The position numbers and the translations under genes are program-made. A model generated the notes under the pieces. The model did no database searches. It saw nothing but the letters and a program-made list of their open reading frames with translations, and had not been told where the DNA came from. 64,000 bases of DNA. Origin: Lachnobacterium bovis DSM 14045 (GTDB lineage Bacteria; Bacillota; Clostridia; Lachnospirales; Lachnospiraceae). Of the stretch, positions 37,323 to 46,568 are shown piece by piece. Every line of letters starts with the position of its first letter. Positions within the stretch are counted from its first letter, which is position 1. The stretch spans positions 62,001 to 126,000 of the forward strand of contig NZ_FNPG01000007.1 in assembly GCF_900107245.1 (NCBI RefSeq). Reading direction: 5' to 3'.

Positions 37323-39116
37323 ATGGTTAAGGTTATAGATTTAATTTCAGAAGAAGTAGTTAAAGCTTTTGTTGAAGCCGGCTATGATTCAAAATACGGT
37401 AAAGTTACTTTATCTAACAGACCGGATTTATGTGAATATCAATGTAATGGAGCAATGGCAGCTGCTAAAGAATATCATTGTGCACCGTTTATGATTGCAG
37501 ATAAGGTAGCAGAAAGATTAGCAGAAAATGACATGTTTTCTCAGGTGGATTCTGTCAAACCAGGATTTTTGAATATGAAATTAAACAATGATTATTTGGC
37601 AGATTATTTAAATAAAATGCAGAAAGATGAAGAAAGATTAGGATGTGACAAAGTTTCTAATCCTTCTACAATTATGGTTGATTATGGCGGACCAAATGTT
37701 GCTAAACCCCTTCACGTAGGACATCTTCGTTCTGCTGTAATAGGTGAAAGTGTTAAGCGATTGGCTAAATTTATGGGCAATAATGTAATAGGTGATGTTC
37801 ACTTGGGCGATTGGGGACTTCAAATGGGTCTTATTATTACTGAATTAAAACTACGTAAGCCAGAATTGGTTTATTTTGATGATTCGTATGATGGCGAATA
37901 CCCAACAGAACCACCATTTACAATTTCAGAATTAGAAGAGATTTATCCAACTGCTAGTGGAAAGTCAAAAGAAGATCCAAAATACAAAGAAGCTGCGATG
38001 CAGGCAACTTTTGAATTGCAAAGCGGAAGAAAAGGCTATAGAGCATTGCTTAAACATATTTTAGATGTTTCAGTAACTGACTTGAAAAGAAACTACGAAA
38101 AATTAAATGTTTCATTTGATTTATGGAAAGGTGAATCTGATGCACAGCCATATATTCCAGATATGGTTAAAAAAATGAAGGAAGATGGATTTGCATATAT
38201 CAGTGATGGTGCATTAGTCGTTGATGTTAAAGAAGAAACAGATACTAAAGAAGTTCCACCATGTATGATTCTTAAATCAGACGGAGCATCTTTATATAAC
38301 ACAACAGATCTTGCTACAATGGTATGGAGAATGAAAGATTATAATCCTTCTAAACTAATTTATGTAGTAGATAAAAGACAGGAATTATATTTCACACAGG
38401 TATTTAGATGTGCTAAGAAGACAGGTATTGTAGGAAAAGATACAGAACTTAAATTCTTAGGTTTCGGTACAATGAATGGTAAAGATGGTAAGCCTTTCAA
38501 AACTCGTGAAGGTGGAGTTATGCGTCTAGAGTATCTTTTAAAGAGCATTAATGAGCAGATGTATAATAAAATCTTAGAGAACAAAAAGAACAAAGAAGAA
38601 ATTGATTTTGATGAAAACGAGGCAAAGAAGGTTTCGGAAGAAGTTGCTCTTGCAGCTATTAAATATGGAGATTTATCAAATCAGGCAAGTAAAGATTATA
38701 TTTTCGATATAGATAGATTTATTTCGTTTGAGGGAAATACGGGACCATATATTTTATATACAATAGTTCGTATTAAATCAATTTTAGCAAAATATAATGC
38801 TGAGCAAAAAGATGCAAAAGAGTGTGCAACTAAAATTAAGGGAGCTCATTCTAAATCAGAAAAAGATTTAATGTTGGCTCTTGTAAAATTCAATGCTGTA
38901 ATGGAAAATGCATATGAAGAAGTTGCACCACATAAAATTTGTGCGTTTATATATGAATTAGCAAATGCATTTAATAGTTTTTATCACAATAATAAAATTT
39001 TAGCTGAAGAAAATGAAGAAATAAAAACATCATATATTGCTTTATTACTTTTAACAAAAGATGTATTAGAAAAATGTATTGATGTATTAGGTTTTTCTGC
39101 GCCAGAAAGAATGTAG
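37323..39116 (+). CDS. argS: Arginyl-tRNA synthetase
   Basis: Class I synthetase for tRNA-Arg. The HIGH-type motif appears as PLHVGHLRSAVIGE after VDYGGPNVAKP; GDVHLGDWGLQMGL and a KMSK-equivalent zone (KPFKTREGG) follow; an all-helical anticodon-binding domain with RFISFEGNTGPYILYTIVR ends the protein (DVLGFSAPERM). 597 residues. ATG preceded by TTAGGAGGCCAAA. No T-box is present in its short leader. Confidence 0.97.
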   Translation: MVKVIDLISEEVVKAFVEAGYDSKYGKVTLSNRPDLCEYQCNGAMAAAKEYHCAPFMIADKVAERLAENDMFSQVDSVKPGFLNMKLNNDYLADYLNKMQKDEERLGCDKVSNPSTIMVDYGGPNVAKPLHVGHLRSAVIGESVKRLAKFMGNNVIGDVHLGDWGLQMGLIITELKLRKPELVYFDDSYDGEYPTEPPFTISELEEIYPTASGKSKEDPKYKEAAMQATFELQSGRKGYRALLKHILDVSVTDLKRNYEKLNVSFDLWKGESDAQPYIPDMVKKMKEDGFAYISDGALVVDVKEETDTKEVPPCMILKSDGASLYNTTDLATMVWRMKDYNPSKLIYVVDKRQELYFTQVFRCAKKTGIVGKDTELKFLGFGTMNGKDGKPFKTREGGVMRLEYLLKSINEQMYNKILENKKNKEEIDFDENEAKKVSEEVALAAIKYGDLSNQASKDYIFDIDRFISFEGNTGPYILYTIVRIKSILAKYNAEQKDAKECATKIKGAHSKSEKDLMLALVKFNAVMENAYEEVAPHKICAFIYELANAFNSFYHNNKILAEENEEIKTSYIALLLLTKDVLEKCIDVLGFSAPERM

Positions 39117-39152
39117 TAAATAGAAAATATCAAATGTAGTTCGGAGGATATT

Positions 39153-40748
39153 GTGAGTAATTTAAGAAGTGAAATTGAAAAAAGAAGAACATTTGCCATA
39201 ATCTCGCATCCAGATGCTGGTAAGACAACATTAACGGAAAAATTTCTTTTATACGGAGGTGCTATTAATTTGGCGGGTTCCGTAAAAGGAAAGGCAACTG
39301 CTAGACATGCTGTATCAGATTGGATGGAAATTGAAAAACAAAGAGGTATTTCAGTAACGTCTTCTGTTTTACAGTTTAATTATGGTGGATATTGCATTAA
39401 TATTCTTGATACACCTGGACATCAAGATTTCTCGGAGGATACATATCGTACTCTTATGGCAGCTGATTCTGCTGTAATGGTAATTGATGCAAGTAAAGGT
39501 GTTGAGGCGCAAACAAGAAAACTATTTAAAGTTTGTGTGATGAGACATATTCCAATCTTCACATTCATCAATAAGATGGATAGAGATGCTAATGATACTT
39601 TTGATTTGTTAGAGGATATTGAAAATGAATTAGGAATTGAGACATGTCCTATTAACTGGCCAATTGGTTCAGGTAAACAATTTAAAGGTGTTTATGATAG
39701 AGAAACTAAAAAAGTTATGACTTTTTCTGATACATTAAAAGGTACAAAAGAAGGAACGGAAAAAGAAATAGACATTGATGATCAAGTACTTGAAGAAGAA
39801 ATAGGAACAGAATTTAAAGAAAAACTATTAGAAGATATTGAACTTTTAGATGGAGCTGGGGCTGAATTTGATATTGAAAAAGTATCAAAAGGTGAACTTT
39901 CACCAGTGTTCTTTGGTTCAGCATTAACCAACTTCGGTGTAGAAACATTTTTGCAGCACTTTTTGAAAATGACATATTCTCCGTTGGCAAGAAATTCTGA
40001 TAAAGGATTAATTGATCCATTTACAAATGATTTTTCTGCTTTTGTATTTAAAATTCAAGCAAACATGAATAAAAATCATAGAGATAGAATTGCTTTTATG
40101 AGAATATGTTCAGGTAAATTTACAGCTGGAATGGAAGTTACACACGTTCAGGGTGGCAATAAAAAGGTTAAATTATCTCAGCCTCAACAGATGATGGCTG
40201 ATGAGAGAAAAATCGTTGATGAAGCTTATGCAGGTGATATTATAGGTATTTTTGATCCTGGAATTTATTCTATAGGTGATACTTTGACAACAGCTAAAGA
40301 TAAATTCTCTTTTGAGGGAATTCCTACATTTGCTCCAGAGCATTTTGCTAGATGTTCATTAATCGATTCAATGAAGAGAAAACAGTTTGTAAAAGGCGTA
40401 ACACAGATTGCACAAGAAGGTGCCATTCAAATTTTTCAAGAATACAAGGGTGGTATGGAAGAAATCATTGTAGGTGTAGTAGGCGTTCTGCAGTTTGATG
40501 TTTTAAAATTCAGACTTAAGAGTGAGTATAATGTTGATATAAGATTAGAAAACTTACCATATGAGTATATTCGTTGGATTGGCAATCCAAAAGACGTCAA
40601 CATTGATACTCTTTCAGGTACATCAGATATGAAGAAGGTTAAAGACATGAAAGAACGTCCATTGTTATTATTTGTTAATGAATGGAGTATAGGAATGACT
40701 TTAGATCGTAACGAAGGTTTAATTTTAGAAGAGTTTTCTAAAAATTAA
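39153..40748 (+). CDS. prfC: Peptide chain release factor 3
   Basis: EF-G-like GTPase that recycles RF1/RF2 after termination. G domain: SHPDAGKTTLTEK (P-loop), GISVTSSVLQF, DTPGHQDFSEDTYR, NKMDRDA. The GSALTNFGVE and QFVKGVTQIAQEGAIQIFQE blocks are specific to RF3. 531 residues. GTG start with TTCGGAGGATATT upstream. A separate gene about 36 nt after argS. Confidence 0.96.
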   Translation: MSNLRSEIEKRRTFAIISHPDAGKTTLTEKFLLYGGAINLAGSVKGKATARHAVSDWMEIEKQRGISVTSSVLQFNYGGYCINILDTPGHQDFSEDTYRTLMAADSAVMVIDASKGVEAQTRKLFKVCVMRHIPIFTFINKMDRDANDTFDLLEDIENELGIETCPINWPIGSGKQFKGVYDRETKKVMTFSDTLKGTKEGTEKEIDIDDQVLEEEIGTEFKEKLLEDIELLDGAGAEFDIEKVSKGELSPVFFGSALTNFGVETFLQHFLKMTYSPLARNSDKGLIDPFTNDFSAFVFKIQANMNKNHRDRIAFMRICSGKFTAGMEVTHVQGGNKKVKLSQPQQMMADERKIVDEAYAGDIIGIFDPGIYSIGDTLTTAKDKFSFEGIPTFAPEHFARCSLIDSMKRKQFVKGVTQIAQEGAIQIFQEYKGGMEEIIVGVVGVLQFDVLKFRLKSEYNVDIRLENLPYEYIRWIGNPKDVNIDTLSGTSDMKKVKDMKERPLLLFVNEWSIGMTLDRNEGLILEEFSKN

Positions 40749-40848
40749 TGCAAGACTAATTATGTGTTATTATGCAAATTTGTCTTGGCTTTAATAATTA
40801 TTTAAAGGCGCTTGTAACATTATACATATTATATATCATAAAATTTTT

Positions 40849-40893
40849 AGCGATTGAATTAAAGCAAGGAAGCGAAAATTCAATCGCTTTTTA
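40849..40893 (+). terminator. Terminator after prfC
   Basis: Twelve-pair stem AGCGATTGAATT / AATTCAATCGCT with a 16-base loop, followed by TTTTTA. Confidence 0.85.
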
Positions 40894-40977
40894 TGTATAA
40901 ATATTTAATCATAAATAATAGAAAAATCATAAAGATTCTTAATAGCTATCAAAATAAAAAAATGTGTGTAGTTATAT

Positions 40978-41007
40978 TTGCCAAAAGGTTCAAACATGTA
41001 TTATAAT
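40978..41007 (+). promoter_or_regulatory. Promoter in the recA upstream gap
   Basis: TTGCCA, 18-nt spacer, TATAAT. The transcript would start near a 14-codon ORF and run 430 bases to recA. Confidence 0.5.
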
Positions 41008-41446
41008 TATATGGCGGCGATAAAAGTAATTCGTAAAGATATAGTAATTAGATGAATTTTTAGAAAAAATATATAAACAAAATATTGACAAAGTATTTGA
41101 ATCACGATATTATTATACAAGTCAAGTGATAGATTATTAAGTTCTATGAATTTTCTATATTTCTATATTTCGTATTTTATAAATCCCGTTGATACTAGAA
41201 AATAGATTATATGTTAAGAAATCTTATTAAGAAGTTTTATTATGTATTGATTTGTTTTTACAACTATGTTTGTTTTTTGCGCGCAAAAACTAATTAAAGT
41301 ATATAATAAAACAAATCAAGTAAAGAAAAAAGTTCGAAGAAGACTAATGTAAGGAATAATCGAATAATTTCATAAAAATGAGTAAGTTACTTGACATCAA
41401 AAATAGTATAACATAAAAATGAACATTGATTAAAAGGAGATAAAAG

Positions 41447-42544
41447 ATGGCAAAAGAAGATAAGTTAAAGGCATTAGATGCGGCGATTTCACAAATTGAA
41501 AAACAGTATGGAAAAGGTTCTATCATGAAACTTGGTGAAAATGCAGCTGATATGAATGTAGAAGCAGTTCCTACTGGCTCATTGAGCTTAGATATAGCAT
41601 TAGGTGTAGGAGGACTTCCAAAGGGACGAATCATTGAAGTATATGGTCCTGAATCATCAGGTAAAACAACAGTTGCATTACATTGTGTTGCTGAAGTTCA
41701 AAAAAGAGGTGGTATTGCAGGTTTTATAGATGCTGAGCATGCTCTAGATCCTGCATATGCAAAAAATATAGGTGTAGATATCGATAATTTATATATTTCT
41801 CAACCAGATAATGGAGAGCAAGCACTTGAAATTACAGAGACAATGGTACGTTCAGGGGCAGTTGATATTGTGATTGTCGATTCAGTTGCTGCTTTAGTTC
41901 CAAAAGCTGAAATTGATGGTGATATGGGTGATTCACATGTAGGTTTGCAGGCTAGACTTATGTCTCAAGCTTTGAGAAAATTAACAGGTGTTATCAGCAG
42001 ATCAAAATGTACAGTTATTTTTATCAACCAGTTAAGAGAAAAAGTAGGTGTTATGTTTGGAAATCCAGAGACAACAACAGGTGGTCGTGCATTAAAATTC
42101 TACTCATCTGTTCGATTAGATGTTAGAAGAGTTGAAACATTAAAACAAGCTGGAGAAGTGATTGGTAATCATACAAGAGTAAAAATTGTAAAAAACAAGG
42201 TAGCACCACCATTTAAAGAAGCAGAATTTGATATTATGTTTGGACAAGGTATCTCTAAAGAGGGGGATATTCTTGATTTGGCAGCAAACATTGATATAAT
42301 CACAAAATCAGGTGCATGGTATTCTTATGAAGGTGAAAAGATTGGCCAAGGAAGAGAAAACGCTAAAACATATTTAAGAGAAAACCCAGAATTTAGAGAT
42401 ATGATTGAGGCAAAAGTAAGAGAGCATTATTTTAGCAATGATGAAGAAGAAACAGATGAAAAATCAGACAAAACTGATAGCAAAGCAGCAAAAGATACAG
42501 CTAAAAAAGCAGCATCTGATTCAGCACAAAAGGATAACAAATAA
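41447..42544 (+). CDS. recA: Recombinase RecA
   Basis: Strand-exchange ATPase for homologous recombination and SOS induction. Walker [10 protein letters not shown] at 67-75, [53 protein letters not shown] (DNA-binding loop 2 region). The C-terminal tail from about 330 is an acidic then Lys/Ala/Asp-rich low-complexity segment. 365 residues. The stop and the recX start overlap (TAATGA), so the two are coupled. Confidence 0.99.
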   Translation: MAKEDKLKALDAAISQIEKQYGKGSIMKLGENAADMNVEAVPTGSLSLDIALGVGGLPKGRIIEVYGPESSGKTTVALHCVAEVQKRGGIAGFIDAEHALDPAYAKNIGVDIDNLYISQPDNGEQALEITETMVRSGAVDIVIVDSVAALVPKAEIDGDMGDSHVGLQARLMSQALRKLTGVISRSKCTVIFINQLREKVGVMFGNPETTTGGRALKFYSSVRLDVRRVETLKQAGEVIGNHTRVKIVKNKVAPPFKEAEFDIMFGQGISKEGDILDLAANIDIITKSGAWYSYEGEKIGQGRENAKTYLRENPEFRDMIEAKVREHYFSNDEEETDEKSDKTDSKAAKDTAKKAASDSAQKDNK

Positions 42545-43167
42545 TGAATGACATATCTGTTACGTCAATTAAGCCAATTACAAAGAAAAAGTTTAAAGTA
42601 AGATTTGACAACGGAATAGAGGTCGAACTTTATAAAGGGGATATTAAAACATTTGATTTATTTGACGGTTGTACATTAGATGGTAGTAAACAGAAAGAAT
42701 TCTTTACTGATTTTCTTGGAAAAAGAGCTACTAAAAGGGCTATGCATATTTTGGAAAAAGCAGATAGAACCGAACAGGAAATAAGAGATAAGTTGAAGAA
42801 GAATTCATATCCTGAAGAGTGCATTGATATAGCAATTAATTATCTATATAGTTATCATTATTTAGATGATGAAAGGTATGCACAAAATTATGTCATGTTT
42901 TATAATGATACTAGAAGCCAACAAAAAATCAAATTTGATCTTCAAAGGAAAGGCGTAAGCAGAGATATTATTAATAGTGTTTTAGAAGAATATTATTTGG
43001 ATAATGAACTTGATCAAATAAAAAAATGGATTGAAAAAAAACACTTTGATATTGAAAAAGCAGATGCAAAAGGTTTTAATAGGATGTATTCATTTTTACT
43101 TAGGAAGGGTTTTAAAAGTTCAAATGTGTTAAAAATGTTGAAAAAAGATAATTTTTATGATGATTAA
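42544..43167 (+). CDS. recX: Regulatory protein RecX
   Basis: Inhibitor or modulator of RecA filaments. 207 residues of tandem three-helix repeats: ATKRAMHILEKADRTEQEIR, YLDDERYAQNYVMFYNDTRS, KIKFDLQRKGVSRDIINSVL, FNRMYSFLLRKGFKSSNVL. An N-terminal beta segment (KKFKVRFDNGIEVELYKGDI) is usual in Firmicutes RecX. Overlaps recA by one base. Confidence 0.94.
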   Translation: MNDISVTSIKPITKKKFKVRFDNGIEVELYKGDIKTFDLFDGCTLDGSKQKEFFTDFLGKRATKRAMHILEKADRTEQEIRDKLKKNSYPEECIDIAINYLYSYHYLDDERYAQNYVMFYNDTRSQQKIKFDLQRKGVSRDIINSVLEEYYLDNELDQIKKWIEKKHFDIEKADAKGFNRMYSFLLRKGFKSSNVLKMLKKDNFYDD

Positions 43168-43199
43168 CTACAAAATTTACTTTGAAACCTTCTATTTGC

Positions 43200-43228
43200 T
43201 TGACAGAAGTGTACAAAAAGGATAAAAT
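43200..43228 (+). promoter_or_regulatory. Promoter of rny
   Basis: TTGACA, 17-nt spacer, TAAAAT: a near-consensus sigma-A promoter about 80 bases before the start codon. Confidence 0.8.
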
Positions 43229-43307
43229 TTAAGTGTTGTAAATTATGACATTGAAAGTTATGTTTTTGTTATATGTACAATGAAAATTTAATAAGGGAGG
43301 TGCTCCT

Positions 43308-44852
43308 GTGTCGACGATTATAGTGGGTATCGTGACGTTTGTTCTTACCGCTGCATTAGTGTGGTTCGTTTCATCATGGCATCAGAAGACATCAGCAGAT
43401 TCTAAGATTAATCGTGCTGAAGAGCAGGCTCGTGGAATAATCGATAATGCCGTTAAATCAGCAGAAGAGAAAAAACGAGAAGCTATGCTTGAAGTCAAGG
43501 AAGAATCAATTCGTACAAAGAATGAGCTTGATAAAGAAATCAAGGAAAGACGTTCTGAAATATCTCGTAATGAGAGAAGAATTAATCAGAAGGAAGAAAA
43601 CCTTGATAAGAAACTCGAAGCCATGGAAAGACGAGAACAGAGTTTTAATGCTAAGGAAGAACAATTAGCAAAGCAAAAAGACAAAATTGCAAAGCTAAAT
43701 GAACAAAGATTACAGGAACTAGAAAGAATCTCCGGATTAACCTCTGAACAAGCAAAAGAATATCTCTTAAAAACCATTGAAGAGGACGTTAAACTTGATA
43801 CTGCTAAGATTATCAAGGAAATGGAATCTCAAGCAAAAGAAGAAGCAGGAAAAAAGGCAAAAGAATATGTTATAACAGCAATTCAGAAATGTGCAGCTGA
43901 TCATGTGGCTGAAACAACAATATCTGTTGTTCAGTTACCTAATGATGAGATGAAAGGTAGAATCATAGGTCGAGAAGGACGTAATATTAGAACACTTGAG
44001 ACGATGACAGGTGTTGATTTAATTATTGATGATACACCAGAAGCTGTGATACTATCTGCGTTTGATCCAATCAGACGAGAAGTAGCAAGAATTGCCTTAG
44101 AAAAGTTAATTGTAGACGGACGAATTCATCCGGCTAGAATCGAGGAAATGGTTGAAAAAGCTAAGAAGGAAGTAAACCAAATGATTCATGAAGCTGGAGA
44201 AAGTGCAGTATTAGAAGTTGGAGTTCATGGTATTCATCCAGAGTTGGTTCGATTACTTGGTAAAATGAAGTTTAGAACAAGTTATGGACAGAATGCTTTG
44301 AAACATTCGATAGAAGTGGCACAGTTAGCAGGATTATTAGCTTCAGAAGTAGGAGAGGATGTACGTTTAGCAAAGAGAGCTGGTTTATTGCATGACATTG
44401 GAAAAGCAGTTGATCATGAAATGGAAGGGTCTCATGTGCAATTAGGAGCTGAGCTTTGTAAGAAGTATAAAGAATCAGGCTTAGTGATTAATGCGGTTGA
44501 AGCTCATCATGGGGATGTTGAGGCTGAGTCGTTAATTGCATGTTTAGTACAAGCTGCAGATACGATTAGTGCTGCTAGACCAGGTGCAAGACGTGAAACA
44601 TTAGAGACATACTCTAATAGATTAAAACAATTAGAGGATATCGCAAACGGTTATAAGGGTGTAGAGAAATCATTTGCAATTCAGGCAGGTAGAGAGATTA
44701 GAATAATGGTTGTTCCTGAACAAGTAAGCGATGCAGATATGGTACTTATGGCTAGGGATATTTCAAAACAAGTTGAAGATGAATTAGAATATCCTGGACA
44801 GATTAAGGTTAATGTAATTCGTGAATCTAGAGTTACCGATTATGCAAAGTAG
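43308..44852 (+). CDS. rny: Ribonuclease Y
   Basis: Membrane-anchored endoribonuclease that starts mRNA decay in Firmicutes. An N-terminal membrane span (about 2-22), a long charged coiled coil (about 30-190), a KH domain with [15 protein letters not shown], and an HD domain with [12 protein letters not shown] and the HHGDVE motif. 514 residues. GTG start at 43308 after AGGGAGGTGCTCCT. Confidence 0.97.
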   Translation: MSTIIVGIVTFVLTAALVWFVSSWHQKTSADSKINRAEEQARGIIDNAVKSAEEKKREAMLEVKEESIRTKNELDKEIKERRSEISRNERRINQKEENLDKKLEAMERREQSFNAKEEQLAKQKDKIAKLNEQRLQELERISGLTSEQAKEYLLKTIEEDVKLDTAKIIKEMESQAKEEAGKKAKEYVITAIQKCAADHVAETTISVVQLPNDEMKGRIIGREGRNIRTLETMTGVDLIIDDTPEAVILSAFDPIRREVARIALEKLIVDGRIHPARIEEMVEKAKKEVNQMIHEAGESAVLEVGVHGIHPELVRLLGKMKFRTSYGQNALKHSIEVAQLAGLLASEVGEDVRLAKRAGLLHDIGKAVDHEMEGSHVQLGAELCKKYKESGLVINAVEAHHGDVEAESLIACLVQAADTISAARPGARRETLETYSNRLKQLEDIANGYKGVEKSFAIQAGREIRIMVVPEQVSDADMVLMARDISKQVEDELEYPGQIKVNVIRESRVTDYAK

Positions 44853-44867
44853 AATTTAAAAATTTTT

Positions 44868-44900
44868 TGCCAGTAGTTGTCATAACTACTGGCATTTTGT
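44868..44900 (+). terminator. Terminator after rny
   Basis: TGCCAGTAGTT / AACTACTGGCA around GTCAT, followed by TTTTGTTA. Confidence 0.85.
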
Positions 44901-44982
44901 TATTATAGGAATAAAATATAACAGTATGTATAGTATATATGATTTTATAGTCATAAATAAAGACTACATAAGGAGAAATAAA

Positions 44983-45546
44983 ATGACCAAGAAGAAAGAT
45001 TATAAAGTAAAAAGAATAAAGAGGGATTTGGTATATAAAGGTTCAATTTTGGACATATATGCAGATACAATGGAATTAGAGAACGGAAAACAAGAAACAT
45101 GGGATTTTGTTTCGCATCGAATGGGAGCTGCGTGTGTTGTTCCTGTATTGCCAAATGGAAACATACTTTTGGTTAGACAGTTTAGACCTGCTTTAGATAG
45201 GGAAACAATAGAGTTGCCAGCAGGCTGTAGAGATAGTTTAAATGAAGATACATTTGATACTGCCAAAAGAGAACTTGAAGAAGAAACAGGATATAGTTCG
45301 AATGAAATTTCACCCCTATTAAAATTAAAATCAACAGTTGCTTTTTGTGATGAATTTATAGATGTATATCTTGCAGAAAACATTTTTTCAATTGGAAATC
45401 AAAAACTTGATGAAGAAGAAGAAATTGATTTAGAAGAATACAGTCGAAGCCAGTTAGAGGAATTAATTTATTCTGGTAAAATACAAGATTCAAAGACAGT
45501 ATCTGGCTTGATGGCATATTTTAATTTGTGTAATAAAAGAAAATAA
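44983..45546 (+). CDS. Nudix hydrolase, ADP-ribose pyrophosphatase type
   Basis: 187 residues. The Nudix box is complete (AGCRDSLNEDTFDTAKRELE then EETGY), preceded by LLVRQFRPALDRETIELPAG, the pattern of ADP-ribose pyrophosphatases of the NudF group, which hydrolyse ADP-ribose to AMP and ribose 5-phosphate. The ATG at 44983 follows AAGGAGAAATAAA; the upstream in-frame start at 44926 lacks a ribosome-binding site. Confidence 0.9.
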   Translation: MTKKKDYKVKRIKRDLVYKGSILDIYADTMELENGKQETWDFVSHRMGAACVVPVLPNGNILLVRQFRPALDRETIELPAGCRDSLNEDTFDTAKRELEEETGYSSNEISPLLKLKSTVAFCDEFIDVYLAENIFSIGNQKLDEEEEIDLEEYSRSQLEELIYSGKIQDSKTVSGLMAYFNLCNKRK

Positions 45547-45610
45547 AACCGAAAAAAAACCAAACAAATAAAACGAATAAATAAAAAATGAATAGGAGTT
45601 GTTTCTAATT

Positions 45611-46378
45611 ATGATTAATGTTAAACAAGAATTAATGAATAAAATTTTAAAGGGAGACCATGAGGTGCCAATAATTTGTGTTCCAATTGTTGAAAAAAAT
45701 AAAGATGATATTATAGCTGCATTTAAAGAGTGTTATGAGAACAAAATTGAGGCCGTAGAATGGAGAGTTGATTTATATGAGGAAATAAATAGTCCTAATG
45801 AGATTAGATACGTTCTAGAGGCTGTTGAAGATTATACAAGGGATATGTTATTGATTTATACAGTAAGGACTAAGCAACAAGGCGGAGAAATTGAGGTTGA
45901 TGAATCAAAATTGATAGATTTGTATGATGTTGCTTCAGAATCTCAGGTCGTTGATTTTATAGATGTTGAATGTTTTTCAGTTAAATCTCCAGGTAAAGTT
46001 ATTGCCAGAATACATGAAAATGACAAAAAAGTAATAGTTTCGCATCATGAGTTTTTAGAAACACCTGAAGAACCAGTGCTATTTCACATTTATGAAGATT
46101 TGTTTCAAACAGGCGCAGATATAGTTAAAATAGCAGTTATGCCTAAAAATTCAAATGATGTAGTAAGGTTGCTTAAATTTACATGTGATGTAAAGGAAAA
46201 AAATCCTAATAAACCTTTGATAACTATTTCAATGGGAAAATTGGGAACAATATCAAGAATAACTGGCGAAATATTTGGCTCTGCTATTACATTTGCAACA
46301 TTAGGTAAAAAAAGTGCACCAGGACAATTAACGCAAGAAAATGTGAAAGAAATTCTAGATGTTATTCATAAAGCATAG
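45611..46378 (+). CDS. aroD: Type I 3-dehydroquinate dehydratase
   Basis: Third step of the shikimate pathway, by Schiff-base chemistry. 255 residues with PIICVPIVEKNKDDII, VEWRVDLYEE (substrate-binding Glu/Arg), TVRTKQQGGE, the catalytic His in KVIVSHHEF, the Schiff-base Lys in GADIVKIAVMPKN, SMGKLGTISRITGE and the C-terminal SAPGQLT. ATG 45611 is 10 nt from AGGAGTT; a TTG at 45599 is the alternative. No other aro gene is adjacent. Confidence 0.95.
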   Translation: MINVKQELMNKILKGDHEVPIICVPIVEKNKDDIIAAFKECYENKIEAVEWRVDLYEEINSPNEIRYVLEAVEDYTRDMLLIYTVRTKQQGGEIEVDESKLIDLYDVASESQVVDFIDVECFSVKSPGKVIARIHENDKKVIVSHHEFLETPEEPVLFHIYEDLFQTGADIVKIAVMPKNSNDVVRLLKFTCDVKEKNPNKPLITISMGKLGTISRITGEIFGSAITFATLGKKSAPGQLTQENVKEILDVIHKA

Positions 46379-46503
46379 TTGTATATGTGTGGAACATCGC
46401 CATGTGAGAAAAGAAATATAACACAATATGGAATAAGAAGAATGAATAAAACAATATAAAAAGTTATATAATAAATAGTATAAAAAAATAATCAGAAAAA
46501 AAT

Positions 46504-46548
46504 AAAATGCTTCATTAGAGAACAGAGTTCAATAATGAAGCATTTTTA
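46504..46548. terminator. Bidirectional terminator between aroD and glmS
   Basis: ATGCTTCATTA / TAATGAAGCAT around a 15-base loop, with AAAA on the left and TTTTT on the right, so it can serve both convergent genes. Confidence 0.85.
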
Positions 46549-46568
46549 GTTAAATACAGTGAGTTATA

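Larger units (their letters stand above)
40749..41446 (+). other. Long gap upstream of recA
   Basis: About 700 bases with no convincing large gene. It holds the prfC terminator (40849-40892), a promoter (40978-41007) followed at once by a 14-codon ORF starting ATGGCGGCG at about 41011, a perfect 16-base palindrome TTTTTGCGCGCAAAAA at 41274-41289, and TTGACA at 41391 with TAAAAA 17 bases later just before recA. I see no standard LexA box (GAAC-N4-GTTC or CGAAC-N4-GTTCG). Confidence 0.6.
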
